A stretch of 64,000 bases of DNA from Arthrobacter sp. 9AX (GTDB lineage: Bacteria > Actinomycetota > Actinomycetes > Actinomycetales > Micrococcaceae), in contig NZ_LR733293.1 in assembly GCF_902506095.1 (NCBI RefSeq), positions 4,259,476 to 4,323,475 on the forward strand, given 5' to 3'. Below the pieces are notes generated by a model. That model was not told where the DNA came from. It ran no database searches and worked only from the letters and a program-made list of their open reading frames with translations. Both the position numbers and the translations under genes were made by a program. Shown here one piece after another: positions 33,873-42,206 of the stretch (position 1 is its first letter; every line of letters starts with the position of its first letter).

Positions 33873-34838
33873 ATGCCAGCAACAACCGTACGCCCCGCCC
33901 CACCAGCCAACCAGGACGTCACCACGAGTATTGCCCGGACCTTCGATGACTGGAAGCACCTCGTGGCCGAGTCCTTTGTTCCGCTCAGCGCGCACACGGC
34001 TGACGCGGACGGCTTCAAGGGCATCTTGCGTTCGCGGGTACTGGACCGGATGTCCATCATCGAGGTCACCGCCACATCCCATGAGGTCCACCGCACGCCC
34101 GCGCTCATTGCCCGGACCGGCGAGCGGTATTTCAAGCTCAACCTCCAGCTCGAAGGCACGGGCCTCCTGATCCAGGACAACCGGGAGGCGCTCCTCCAGC
34201 CCGGAGACCTCGCCATCTACGACACCAACCGCCCCTACACCCTGGCATTCGAGGAGCAGGCACGAATGATGGTGGTGATGTTTCCGTGCGACGCCCTGAC
34301 CCTGCCCACGGACTACGTAGGCCAGCTCGCTGCCGTCAGGATGGCCGGCACCACGGGCCTCAGCGGAATCGTTGGCCAGTTCATCCGCCAGCTCTCCGAA
34401 AACCTTGACGTCCTGGGCGGTCCCAGCGGTTCACGGCTGGCCACCAACGCCCTGGACCTGGTGTCCACCATGCTGCACGCGGAAATGGACATCGCACCGG
34501 ACCGGATGAAGCCGCAGGCACTGCTGGCCGCGTCCATCCGCGAATACATCGATGCCAACCTGGCCGATCCCCTGCTGTCCCCGGCAAGCATCGCGGCCGC
34601 GCACTTCATCTCCACCCGTCACCTGCACAACGTCTTCCACGAATCGGGCATCACGGTGGCCAGCTGGATCCGGAGCCAGCGCCTGGACGGCGCGCGCCGC
34701 GACCTGCGCGACCCGCTGCACGCCGGGAAATCGGTCAGCACGGTGGCTGCCCGCTGGGGCTTCCTCGACGCGGCCCACTTCAGCCGCACCTTCCGCGACG
34801 CGTTCGGCATGTCCCCCACCGACTGGCGCCGCTCCTGA
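33873..34838 (+). CDS. AraC-family transcriptional activator, FeaR-like
   Basis: A 321-residue regulator. The C-terminal 100 residues contain the two AraC helix-turn-helices (SIREYIDANLADPLLSPASIAAAHFISTRHLHNVFHESG, then VSTVAARWGFLDAAHFSRTFRDAFGMSPTDWR). The N-terminus has the AraC-binding-like beta barrel typified by E. coli FeaR (GERYFKLNLQLEGTGLLIQDNREALLQPGDLAIYDTNRPYTLAF). FeaR activates tyramine oxidase and phenylacetaldehyde dehydrogenase genes, so its occurrence near a copper amine oxidase fits the same function, although family members control other pathways too. It starts about 120 bases after the PLP-enzyme gene, with its own palindrome. Confidence 0.9.
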   Translation: MPATTVRPAPPANQDVTTSIARTFDDWKHLVAESFVPLSAHTADADGFKGILRSRVLDRMSIIEVTATSHEVHRTPALIARTGERYFKLNLQLEGTGLLIQDNREALLQPGDLAIYDTNRPYTLAFEEQARMMVVMFPCDALTLPTDYVGQLAAVRMAGTTGLSGIVGQFIRQLSENLDVLGGPSGSRLATNALDLVSTMLHAEMDIAPDRMKPQALLAASIREYIDANLADPLLSPASIAAAHFISTRHLHNVFHESGITVASWIRSQRLDGARRDLRDPLHAGKSVSTVAARWGFLDAAHFSRTFRDAFGMSPTDWRRS

Positions 34839-34863
34839 CACAGCAACGCGGCGCTGGCGCGGC

Positions 34864-36201
34864 TTAGATGAGCCCCTGCGCGAGCATGGCGTCGGCCACC
34901 TTCACAAACCCGCCGATGTTCGCGCCAAGGACGTAGTCCCCGGGCGCTCCGTATTCGTCGGCGGTGGCGGCGCACAGGTCGTGGATTCCCACCATGATGT
35001 CCGTGAGCCGCTGCTCGGTGTGCTCGAAGGACCAGGAATCGCGGCTGGCGTTCTGCTGCATCTCCAGGGCGGAGGTTGCCACTCCGCCGGCATTGGCTGC
35101 CTTGCCCGGCGCAAAAAGGACACCGGCCTGCTGGAAAATTGAGACGGCGTCGGGGGTGCTCGGCATGTTGGCGCCCTCACCCACGGCCAGCAGGCCGCCG
35201 CGCACCAGGGCCGCGGCAGCACCGCCGTCGAGCTCGTTCTGCGTGGCGCACGGCAGCGCCACCGTGGCGCCGGCATCCCAGACGGAACCACCGTCCACAT
35301 AGGTGGCTGCCGGCTTGCGGACCGCGTATTCCTTGAGCCGGGCCCGCTCCACTTCCTTGATCCGGCGCAGCAGCGGAACGTCGATTCCCGCTTCGTCGAT
35401 GATGTAGCCGCTGGAGTCCGAGCAGGCCACCACGGTGGCGCCCAGCGCCTGCGCCTTCGCGATGGCGTTGATGGCCACGTTTCCGGAACCGGAAACCACC
35501 ACGCGCTGCCCGTCGAAGGAGAGCCCGCGGGTCTTGAGCATCTCGTTGGCGAAGATGACGGTGCCGAAGCCGGTTGCTTCCGGCCGGACCAGGGAGCCGC
35601 CCCAGGAGATGCCCTTGCCGGTGAGGACACCGGATTCGTAGCGGTTGGTGATGCGCTTGTACTGGCCGAAAAGGTAGCCGATTTCGCGCCCGCCCACGCC
35701 GATGTCGCCGGCCGGGACGTCGGTGTATTCGCCGATGTGGCGGTAGAGCTCGGTCATAAAGGACTGGCAGAACCGCATCACCTCGGCGTCGCTGCGGCCG
35801 CGGGGGTCGAAGTCGGAGCCACCCTTGCCGCCGCCGATGGGCATGCCGGTCAGCGCGTTCTTGAAGATCTGTTCAAAGCCAAGGAATTTGACGATGCCCA
35901 GGTTCACCGAGGGGTGGAATCTCAGCCCGCCCTTGTAGGGACCCAGTGCCGAGTTGAATTCCACCCGGAAACCGCGGTTGATCTGCACCCGGCCATGGTC
36001 GTCCGTCCACGGGACGCGGAAGATGATCTGCCGCTCGGGCTCGCACAGCCGCTCCAGGATGGCTGCCTCGAGGAGCTCCGGGTGCCGGTCATGGACCGGG
36101 CCGAGGCTTTCGAAGACCTCCGTGATGGCTTGGTGGAATTCCGCCTCGCCGGGGTTCCGGGCCAGGACTGTATCCCTGATGGCCTCCAGCCGTGCGTCCA
36201 T
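34864..36201 (-). CDS. gdhA: NADP-specific glutamate dehydrogenase
   Basis: A 445-residue hexameric-type glutamate dehydrogenase catalysing reductive amination of 2-oxoglutarate. Visible are NSALGPYKGGLRFHPSVNLG, the glycine-rich PIGGGKGGSDFDPRGR with the catalytic Lys region, PAGDIGVGGREIGYLFGQYK, the Rossmann motif VVSGSGNVAINAIAKA, and GANIGGFVKVADAM at the C-terminus. ATG 36201 follows AAGGGAGACTTC. It converges with the AraC-type gene and is divergent from the AmiS/UreI-like gene. Its role in fixing ammonia released from the amine and amide genes around it is a reasonable inference. Confidence 0.96.
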   Translation of the reverse strand: MDARLEAIRDTVLARNPGEAEFHQAITEVFESLGPVHDRHPELLEAAILERLCEPERQIIFRVPWTDDHGRVQINRGFRVEFNSALGPYKGGLRFHPSVNLGIVKFLGFEQIFKNALTGMPIGGGKGGSDFDPRGRSDAEVMRFCQSFMTELYRHIGEYTDVPAGDIGVGGREIGYLFGQYKRITNRYESGVLTGKGISWGGSLVRPEATGFGTVIFANEMLKTRGLSFDGQRVVVSGSGNVAINAIAKAQALGATVVACSDSSGYIIDEAGIDVPLLRRIKEVERARLKEYAVRKPAATYVDGGSVWDAGATVALPCATQNELDGGAAAALVRGGLLAVGEGANMPSTPDAVSIFQQAGVLFAPGKAANAGGVATSALEMQQNASRDSWSFEHTEQRLTDIMVGIHDLCAATADEYGAPGDYVLGANIGGFVKVADAMLAQGLI

Positions 36202-36402
36202 GAAGTCTCCCTTACGTGGCCGTGCAGTGGACGGTCCACACGAAGGCGGCATCGTCCCAAAGGTTTACGTGTCAACCTATCCCATTACGACTGCGCATCG
36301 TTAGGTGGGCGGCCTGGCCTAGGCTAATCTCCGTATTGTGACAGAAAAATTCCACTACACGAAAAATTTTGCAATTTGTTCGTCCGACGGCGGAGCCTCC
36401 TG

Positions 36403-37125
36403 ATGCCGTATGTCTGCCTTCTCCTTTCCGGCGCCGCCCTCCTGGTCAACGGCCTGGCAACGCTGGGCCACGTGCCCCGCCGCGACGCAGCCGTGCTGAG
36501 TCTGGCAGTGGGAATCGTCCAGGTGTTGCTCGGCGTCGTCGTCCTGTCCCCGGGCACCCCTGCCGGCGGAGCGCTGGAGGCCGCGGGAATGTTCCTGTTC
36601 GGCCTGACGTATGTCTATGTGGGCCTGGACTCCCTGTTGAAACTTGGCTCGAAGGGACTGGGCTGGTTCTGCGGCATGGTGGCCGTGGTGGGGCCGCTCC
36701 TCGCGGCGGCATGGCTGCGCGACGATCCGCTGCTGGCCGTCCTGTGGCTGTGCTGGTCAGCGCTGTGGGCACTGTTTTTTGTATCGATGGCCCTGGCCGT
36801 GGCCCGGGTGGACACCTTCACCGGCTGGGCGCTGGTGCTCACCAGCCAGGTCACGGCCACCATTCCTGCGTTCCTCGGATTGGCCGGACTGTGGCCGCGC
36901 AGCCCCCAGGTCGCGGCCACTGCCGCCGTCCTGCTGGGGGCGCTGTTCACGGCGGCCGGGATCCTGGCGCGCCGGACCCTCGCACGAAAGACCTTGGCAC
37001 GAAAGACCCTGGCACGAAAGACCCTGGCCGCGCACGGAACGGCCCGGCCCGGTGCCCTTGCACCGGTCCGGACCGCCCAGCCAGACTTACCACTCGAAGC
37101 GTCAGGCGAAAAAGCTGCCCGTTAG
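36403..37125 (+). CDS. AmiS/UreI-family channel, with tandem-repeat C-terminus
   Basis: A 240-residue membrane protein with six to seven helices, resembling the AmiS/UreI short-chain amide and urea channel family: LLLSGAALLVNGLATLGHVP, MFLFGLTYVYVGLDSLL, GLGWFCGMVAVVGPLLAAAWL, LWLCWSALWALFFVSMAL and FTGWALVLTSQVTATIPAF. A cytoplasmic tail of about 50 residues carries the repeat LARKT. GGAG lies seven bases before the ATG. Its stop overlaps that of the convergent APC permease gene. Together with the urt and amt genes it suggests that small nitrogen compounds are taken up. Confidence 0.85.
   Translation: MPYVCLLLSGAALLVNGLATLGHVPRRDAAVLSLAVGIVQVLLGVVVLSPGTPAGGALEAAGMFLFGLTYVYVGLDSLLKLGSKGLGWFCGMVAVVGPLLAAAWLRDDPLLAVLWLCWSALWALFFVSMALAVARVDTFTGWALVLTSQVTATIPAFLGLAGLWPRSPQVAATAAVLLGALFTAAGILARRTLARKTLARKTLARKTLAAHGTARPGALAPVRTAQPDLPLEASGEKAAR
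36982..37026 (+). repeat. three 15-bp tandem units inside the AmiS/UreI-like gene
   Basis: Three copies of GCACGAAAGACC(T/C)TG encode a threefold Ala-Arg-Lys-Thr-Leu repeat in the C-terminal tail. The repeat keeps the frame and is nearly perfect, so it probably arose by recent slippage and may vary in number between strains. Confidence 0.9.
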
Positions 37126-38597
37126 CCCGTGGGCCGCGGGCCGCCTGCCTTCAGCCTGCGTTCGATCCGCGACTCCACCAGGACACCGGCGGCGAACATG
37201 ACCGGAACGGCAGCGAGCAGGACAGCGGCCGTTTCCGCGCTTCCGCCGATCAGCGCCGTGAAGTTGCTGACCACCAGGAACAGCACCCACGCCAGCAGCA
37301 GGCTGGCGAGGCCGGGTGCCAGCAGCGTCTGCCAGAACTGCCCCTGCACCCGTTCGCGCCGGAAGAACCCCACCACGGCCACCGAGCACAGGATGTACAG
37401 CACCAGCAGCGCGGCCACCGCGAGTCCGCTGAACCAGGAGAACAGGGTGAGGACCGGATCCAGCGCGAGCAGCGCGAACGGGACTACCAGCACGACGGCG
37501 GTGGCGGTCTGGATCCGGGCCGCAACAGCGGGTGCCCGGTGACGGTTGGTCCGGGCGAGGGCCGCGGGCATGGAGCCTTGGAGTGCCAGGGAGTGCAGGT
37601 AGCGGTTGATGCCGTTGTGGAAGGCGATGATGCCCGCCAGCAGCGACGTCACCAGCAGGATGCCGGTGGTGATGCCCGCCCACGGCCCGAAGAGTTCCAC
37701 CATGGGATTCACTACAAAGCTGGTGGAATCGCCTGATTCAAGGGCAGCCCCGGCGGCCTCCATGACCCGCGAGGGGCCGTAGTAGCTCACCAGCATCCAC
37801 GAAATGAAGGAGAAGAAGGCGGCGATCACGGCCACTGACAGGTAGGTGGCCCGGGCTACCGTGCGGTGGGCGTCCTTGGCTTCGGCTGAGTAGATGGCGG
37901 TGGATTCGAAGCCGAACATGGAGGCCACGGCAAACATGATGGCCACGCCCGGGGCGCCGGCGGCGATGGCATCGGGCGAGAAGGACGCCGCAAGACTGAT
38001 GCCTTCCGGGCCGCCGCCGCTGAACAGCACCGTGAAGCCAAACATGAGCAGGATGGCCACTTCGAAGCCCACCAGCAGGGCCAGGACCCTGGCCCCGAGT
38101 TCGATATTGAGTGAGCCCAGCACCTGGACACCCGCCATCGTGCCCAGAGCAAGCAACCACCAGGGAATGCTGACGCCGGCGGAGGCAAGGAGTCCGGAAA
38201 ACGCCGCCCCGTAGAGCCCGTACATTGCCGCCTGCACGGTGCTGTACGCCAGCAGCGCCAGCCAGGCCGCGCCGGCACCGGCCGTCCTGCCGAACGCCGC
38301 CGTTACATAGGCGTAGAAGGCACCGTTGGCCTGGATCCGGCGGCTCATGGCCACAAAACCCACGGCGAAAATGACAATCACGACGCCCACAATCAGGTAA
38401 GCGCCAGGCGCGCCTGCACCGTTGCCGAGCGCGGCAGCCAGCGGGGAAGCACCGGCGATTCCCGTCAGGGGCGCCTGGGCCGACAGGACAAAGAACAGGA
38501 TTCCCATCACGCCGATGCTGCCGGCGCGGAGGGCGGTGGAGTGCTCCTTGGCGGGACGTGCGTCGGCGGTCCGGGACTCGGAATTCGAAATACTCAT
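37122..38597 (-). CDS. APC-family amino acid/amine permease
   Basis: A 491-residue permease with about twelve helices. The starts of TM1 (GSIGVMGILFFVLSAQAPLTGIAG) and TM6 (GFESTAIYSAEAKDAHRTVARA) match the APC consensus, where GFES-A-(Y)-EE is the substrate-binding helix break. Cargo is an amino acid, amine or related compound; proximity to the amine oxidase genes makes an aromatic amine or amino acid reasonable, but unproven. ATG 38597 is preferred over the ATG at 38618 because AAGGA precedes it. The 38598-38769 interval upstream contains no gene I can support. Confidence 0.9.
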   Translation of the reverse strand: MSISNSESRTADARPAKEHSTALRAGSIGVMGILFFVLSAQAPLTGIAGASPLAAALGNGAGAPGAYLIVGVVIVIFAVGFVAMSRRIQANGAFYAYVTAAFGRTAGAGAAWLALLAYSTVQAAMYGLYGAAFSGLLASAGVSIPWWLLALGTMAGVQVLGSLNIELGARVLALLVGFEVAILLMFGFTVLFSGGGPEGISLAASFSPDAIAAGAPGVAIMFAVASMFGFESTAIYSAEAKDAHRTVARATYLSVAVIAAFFSFISWMLVSYYGPSRVMEAAGAALESGDSTSFVVNPMVELFGPWAGITTGILLVTSLLAGIIAFHNGINRYLHSLALQGSMPAALARTNRHRAPAVAARIQTATAVVLVVPFALLALDPVLTLFSWFSGLAVAALLVLYILCSVAVVGFFRRERVQGQFWQTLLAPGLASLLLAWVLFLVVSNFTALIGGSAETAAVLLAAVPVMFAAGVLVESRIERRLKAGGPRPTG

Positions 38598-38769
38598 TGG
38601 ATCCTTCTTGACGGTCATGAGCGTTAGGGGGAAGGGTGCGTTTGTCGGTCCTGCACCATTGAATTCAGCATGGCAGCGGACTTGCTTCAGGGGTTTGTCG
38701 CGCAGCGATCAGTTGTTGTTGCTGAGCGCAGTGCGGGCACCGCCGGGTCTGCATAAAGCCCTTAAACGC

Positions 38770-38821
38770 AAAAAGCTCCCCGCCATGCCGGAACCGAATG
38801 CTGGTCCAACTTTCGGGGAGC
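38770..38821 (-). terminator. rho-independent terminator of the VOC gene
   Basis: On the minus strand, GCTCCCCG (38821-38814) pairs with CGGGGAGC (38782-38775) across a 31-base loop, followed by a run of five T residues (38774-38770). It starts about 45 bases downstream of the VOC stop codon. Confidence 0.72.
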
Positions 38822-38865
38822 CGTGATCCCAACCGGCAGAAGAGCGCCCTGCCCGCCTCGGGAGG

Positions 38866-39243
38866 TCAGGCCTCGAGCCGCCTGCGCAGGAGGCAGAACT
38901 CATTTCCCTCCGGGTCTTCCAGCACGTGCCATTGCTCGTTCCCGGTCTGCCCCACGTCGGCCGTCCGGGCGCCGAGGGCGAGCAGCCGTTCCAGCTCGGC
39001 GTCCTGGTCCCGGTCCACGAGGTTGACGTCGATGTGCAGCGGAAGGCGCCCGGTCCGCGGGTTGCTGCTGGGGCTCAGGATAATAGTGGGCTGCAGGCCG
39101 CCAAACCCGGCGCCCGGCGGGCCGATCTCGATAGAGCCGTCCTCCCGGCCGAGCTCGACGTAGCCAAGGACGTCACCCCAGAACTTCGCCAGCAGTTCGG
39201 GATCGGCGCAGTTGAGGACCAGTTCGCTGATGCGGCATGACAT
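38866..39243 (-). CDS. VOC-family (glyoxalase/bleomycin resistance-like) protein
   Basis: A 125-residue single-module protein of the vicinal-oxygen-chelate superfamily. The two beta-alpha-beta-beta-beta units are visible: ISELVLNCADPELLAKFWGDVLGY...IEIGPPG and RLPLHIDVNLVDRDQDAELERLLALGA...WHVLEDPEGNEFCLLRR. Members include dioxygenases, glyoxalases and drug-binding proteins; this size class is most often of unknown function. It is monocistronic, with a terminator downstream at 38770-38821. Confidence 0.9.
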   Translation of the reverse strand: MSCRISELVLNCADPELLAKFWGDVLGYVELGREDGSIEIGPPGAGFGGLQPTIILSPSSNPRTGRLPLHIDVNLVDRDQDAELERLLALGARTADVGQTGNEQWHVLEDPEGNEFCLLRRRLEA

Positions 39244-39343
39244 GAAGGCCAGTGTAACGGGAGCGCCCCGCTGGGTGTGACGTGGAATACTTCCCTACAG
39301 GCGCCGCCGGATACGCCGGCGGATATCGGAAGGGGCCGTGGGC

Positions 39344-41248
39344 ATGCAGGAATCCGTCAGGGTGGACGAAACAACGCGGCAGAAGGTGCTGGCCGCGCTG
39401 TCCCGTGAACGGACTGCCGGCCTCAACCCCGATCCGGACTTCGACCGCCGGCTGGATCAATACCTCCCGCTCCTGACGGAGCTCTTCGGCTCCCTCTATG
39501 ACTGCCGCCCCGACTGGCAGGATCAACTGGCGGCGCTGGTGGTCCAGAGCGCCCGGTCCTGGCAGGAACGGTCCCCGGAACTAAAAACGCTGGACGCCAA
39601 GCACGAGGCGGACTCCGGCTGGTTCCTGGACAACACCATGCTCGGCGGCGTCTGCTACGTGGACCGGTACGCGGAAAGCCTCGAGGGAGTCCGCGCCCGC
39701 ATCCCGTACTTCAAGGAGCTCGGCCTTACCTACCTGCACCTCATGCCGCTGTTCCTCGCGCCGGAGCCCCATTCGGACGGCGGCTACGCGGTGTCCAGCT
39801 ACCGTAAGGTCAACCCGAAGCTGGGCACCATGGAACAGCTGCGGTCTTTGGCCGCAGAGCTGAAGGCCAACGGCATCAGCCTGGTGGTGGACTTCATCTT
39901 CAACCACACCTCGGATGAGCACGAGTGGGCCCGGAAGGCAGCTGCGGGAGATCCGGAGTTCAGCGACTACTACTGGATCTTCCCGGACCGCACCATGCCG
40001 GACGCGTTCGAGCAGAACGTGCGTGAGATTTTCCCCGAGAACCACCCGGGGTCCTTCATCCGGATGGAGGACGGCCGCTGGGTCTGGGCCACCTTCCACA
40101 CCTACCAATGGGACCTGAACTACTCCAACCCGGACGTCTTCCGCGCCATGGCCGGGGAAATGCTGTTCCTCGCGAACCAGGGCGTAGACATCCTGCGCAT
40201 GGACGCGGTCGCCTTCATCTGGAAACAGCTGGGCACCCCCTGCGAAAACCTGCCGGAAGCGCACACCCTGCTCCAGGCCTTCAACGCGGTGTGCCGGCTG
40301 GCGGCGCCGTCGCTGCTGTTCAAGTCCGAGGCCATCGTGCACCCGGACGAGGTAGCCCTCTACATCGATCCGGCCGAGTGCCAGCTCTCCTACAACCCGC
40401 TGCAGATGGCCCTGATCTGGGAATCCCTGGCCACCCGCGACGTTTCCCTCCTGGCCCAGGCGCTGGAGCGCCGGCACAACATCCCGGAGGGCACCTCCTG
40501 GGTGAACTACGTCCGCAGCCACGACGACATCGGCTGGACTTTCGCGGACGAGGACGCGGCCGAGCTGGGCATCAACGGATTCGACCACCGCCGGTTCCTG
40601 AACTCCTTCTACGTCAACCGCTTCCCCGGCAGCTTCGCCCGCGGCGTCCCCTTCCAGGACAACCCCAAGACAGGTGACTGCAGGATTTCAGGCACGACGG
40701 CGTCCCTGTGCGGCATGGAAGTGGACCCGGCTGAGGCAGTGGAGCGGATCCTCCTGGCCCACTCGGTTGCCTTCAGCACCGGGGGAATCCCGCTGTTGTA
40801 CCTGGGCGACGAGGTTGGCCAGGTCAACGATTACGCGTACGCGTCGGAGCCCGGGCACGGAGCGGACAGCCGCTGGGTCCACCGGCCGCACTACCCCGCG
40901 GAACAGTATGACCGCCGCAAAGACCCTTCCACCCCTGAAGGCGCTGTGTTCAACGGCCTCAAGCGGATGACCGAGGTCCGCGCACGCACAGCCGAACTGG
41001 CCGGCACCCGGCTGGTCGACTTCGCCACAAACAACCAAAGCGTCCTTGCCTACCAGCGCCCCGGCTGGCAAACCTGGGTGCTGGCACTGGCCAACTTCAG
41101 CGACCAGGCCCAGACCCTGCCCGCCGAAACCTTCTCGGGATACTCAAGTGCCGCCGTGGACCTTCTCTCCGAAGCCGGCCTGCAGCTGGCCGAGGGCCTC
41201 ACGCTCCTCCCCCGCCAGTACCTCTGGTTGCGCGTCACCCCCGTTTAG
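39344..41248 (+). CDS. amylosucrase (GH13 subfamily 4)
   Basis: A 634-residue alpha-amylase superfamily enzyme. Family features: FLAPEPHSDGGYAVSSYRKVNPKLG, VVDFIFNHTSDEHEWARKA, the nucleophile Asp in GVDILRMDAVAFIWK, the acid/base Glu in LLFKSEAIVHP, and the transition-state Asp in YVRSHDDIGW. Amylosucrases make an alpha-1,4-glucan from sucrose without nucleotide sugars. ATG 39344 lies eight bases after GGAAGGGG; a GTG at 39338 is too close to that site. No sucrose transporter or phosphorylase is adjacent. Arthrobacter amylosucrases are known. Confidence 0.93.
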   Translation: MQESVRVDETTRQKVLAALSRERTAGLNPDPDFDRRLDQYLPLLTELFGSLYDCRPDWQDQLAALVVQSARSWQERSPELKTLDAKHEADSGWFLDNTMLGGVCYVDRYAESLEGVRARIPYFKELGLTYLHLMPLFLAPEPHSDGGYAVSSYRKVNPKLGTMEQLRSLAAELKANGISLVVDFIFNHTSDEHEWARKAAAGDPEFSDYYWIFPDRTMPDAFEQNVREIFPENHPGSFIRMEDGRWVWATFHTYQWDLNYSNPDVFRAMAGEMLFLANQGVDILRMDAVAFIWKQLGTPCENLPEAHTLLQAFNAVCRLAAPSLLFKSEAIVHPDEVALYIDPAECQLSYNPLQMALIWESLATRDVSLLAQALERRHNIPEGTSWVNYVRSHDDIGWTFADEDAAELGINGFDHRRFLNSFYVNRFPGSFARGVPFQDNPKTGDCRISGTTASLCGMEVDPAEAVERILLAHSVAFSTGGIPLLYLGDEVGQVNDYAYASEPGHGADSRWVHRPHYPAEQYDRRKDPSTPEGAVFNGLKRMTEVRARTAELAGTRLVDFATNNQSVLAYQRPGWQTWVLALANFSDQAQTLPAETFSGYSSAAVDLLSEAGLQLAEGLTLLPRQYLWLRVTPV

Positions 41249-41261
41249 CCCCAACCAACCA

Positions 41262-41303
41262 GCGCTAAGTGTCGTTTTGGAGCTCCAAACCGACACTTAG
41301 CGC
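41262..41303. repeat. 42-bp palindromic intergenic repeat
   Basis: A near-perfect palindrome centred at 41282/41283: GCGCTAAGTGTCGTTTTGGAG continues into its complement with one mismatch per arm. Short GC-rich complementary flanks (AACC and GGTT) extend the structure. It lies between amylosucrase and pheA, which run in the same direction. Palindromes of this form look like a dispersed intergenic element; only one full copy was found in this window. Confidence 0.8.
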
Positions 41304-41348
41304 GACCCGGTTGGGCGGGCGGGGGCGGGGCGTGAAACCATACGGATC

Positions 41349-42206
41349 ATGGCCTCCAAGATTGCGTACCAGGGTGAGCCCGGCGCCAACTCCAATATCG
41401 CGTGCAAGCAGATGTTCCCGGACATGGAAAGCGTGCCCTGCGCCAGCTTTGAGGACGCGTTTGAACTCGTGTCCAGCGGGCAGGCGGACCTGGGCATGAT
41501 CCCCATCGAGAACTCGATCGCCGGCCGGGTGGCGGACATCCACATCCTGCTGCCGCAGTCCAACCTGCAGATCGTGGGTGAGTTCTTCCTGCCCATCCAC
41601 TTCGACCTGCTGGGCATCCCGGGCAGCACCATCGACGGTGCCACCGAGGTCCACAGCCATATCCATGCCCTGGGCCAGTGCCGGAAGCTGATCCGCGAGC
41701 ACGGCCTTAAACCCATCATCGCCGGCGACACCGCAGGGTCCGCCCGCGAAGTGGCCGAGTGGAACGATCCCCGCAAGCTCTCCCTCGCTCCCCCGCTGGC
41801 CGCGCAGATCTACGGCCTGGAAGTGCTGGCCTCCCGGGTTGAGGACGACCCCTCCAACACCACCCGCTTCGTGGTCCTGGCCCGGGAAACGGCATTGCCG
41901 GGCCGGGACGAACTGCCCGGACCGGCGGTCACCAGCTTTGTGTTCCGCGTCCGTAACGTCCCGTCCGCCCTTTTCAAGGCACTGGGCGGCTTCGCAACGA
42001 ACGGCGTGAACATGACCCGCCTGGAAAGCTACATGGTGGGCAACGAATTCGCGGCCACCATGTTTATGGCCGACGTCGAAGGCCACCCCGAGGACCTGCC
42101 GCTGAAGCTGGCCCTCGAGGAACTGGACTTCTTCACCACCGAGGTGCGCATCCTCGGCGTCTACGCGGCCGCGGAATACAGGGCGGCTCAGACCGTCAGC
42201 GGCTGA
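41349..42206 (+). CDS. pheA: prephenate dehydratase
   Basis: A 285-residue monofunctional prephenate dehydratase, which converts prephenate to phenylpyruvate in phenylalanine synthesis. The catalytic domain has AYQGEPGANSNIA, GMIPIENSIAGRVADIH and the catalytic motif NTTRFVVL. A C-terminal ACT domain (FVFRVRNVPSALFKALGGFATNGVNMTRLESYMVG) is the phenylalanine-binding regulatory module with a variant LESY in place of ESRP. It overlaps the convergent monooxygenase gene by 19 bases. It is a biosynthetic gene in the middle of a catabolic stretch. Confidence 0.96.
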   Translation: MASKIAYQGEPGANSNIACKQMFPDMESVPCASFEDAFELVSSGQADLGMIPIENSIAGRVADIHILLPQSNLQIVGEFFLPIHFDLLGIPGSTIDGATEVHSHIHALGQCRKLIREHGLKPIIAGDTAGSAREVAEWNDPRKLSLAPPLAAQIYGLEVLASRVEDDPSNTTRFVVLARETALPGRDELPGPAVTSFVFRVRNVPSALFKALGGFATNGVNMTRLESYMVGNEFAATMFMADVEGHPEDLPLKLALEELDFFTTEVRILGVYAAAEYRAAQTVSG

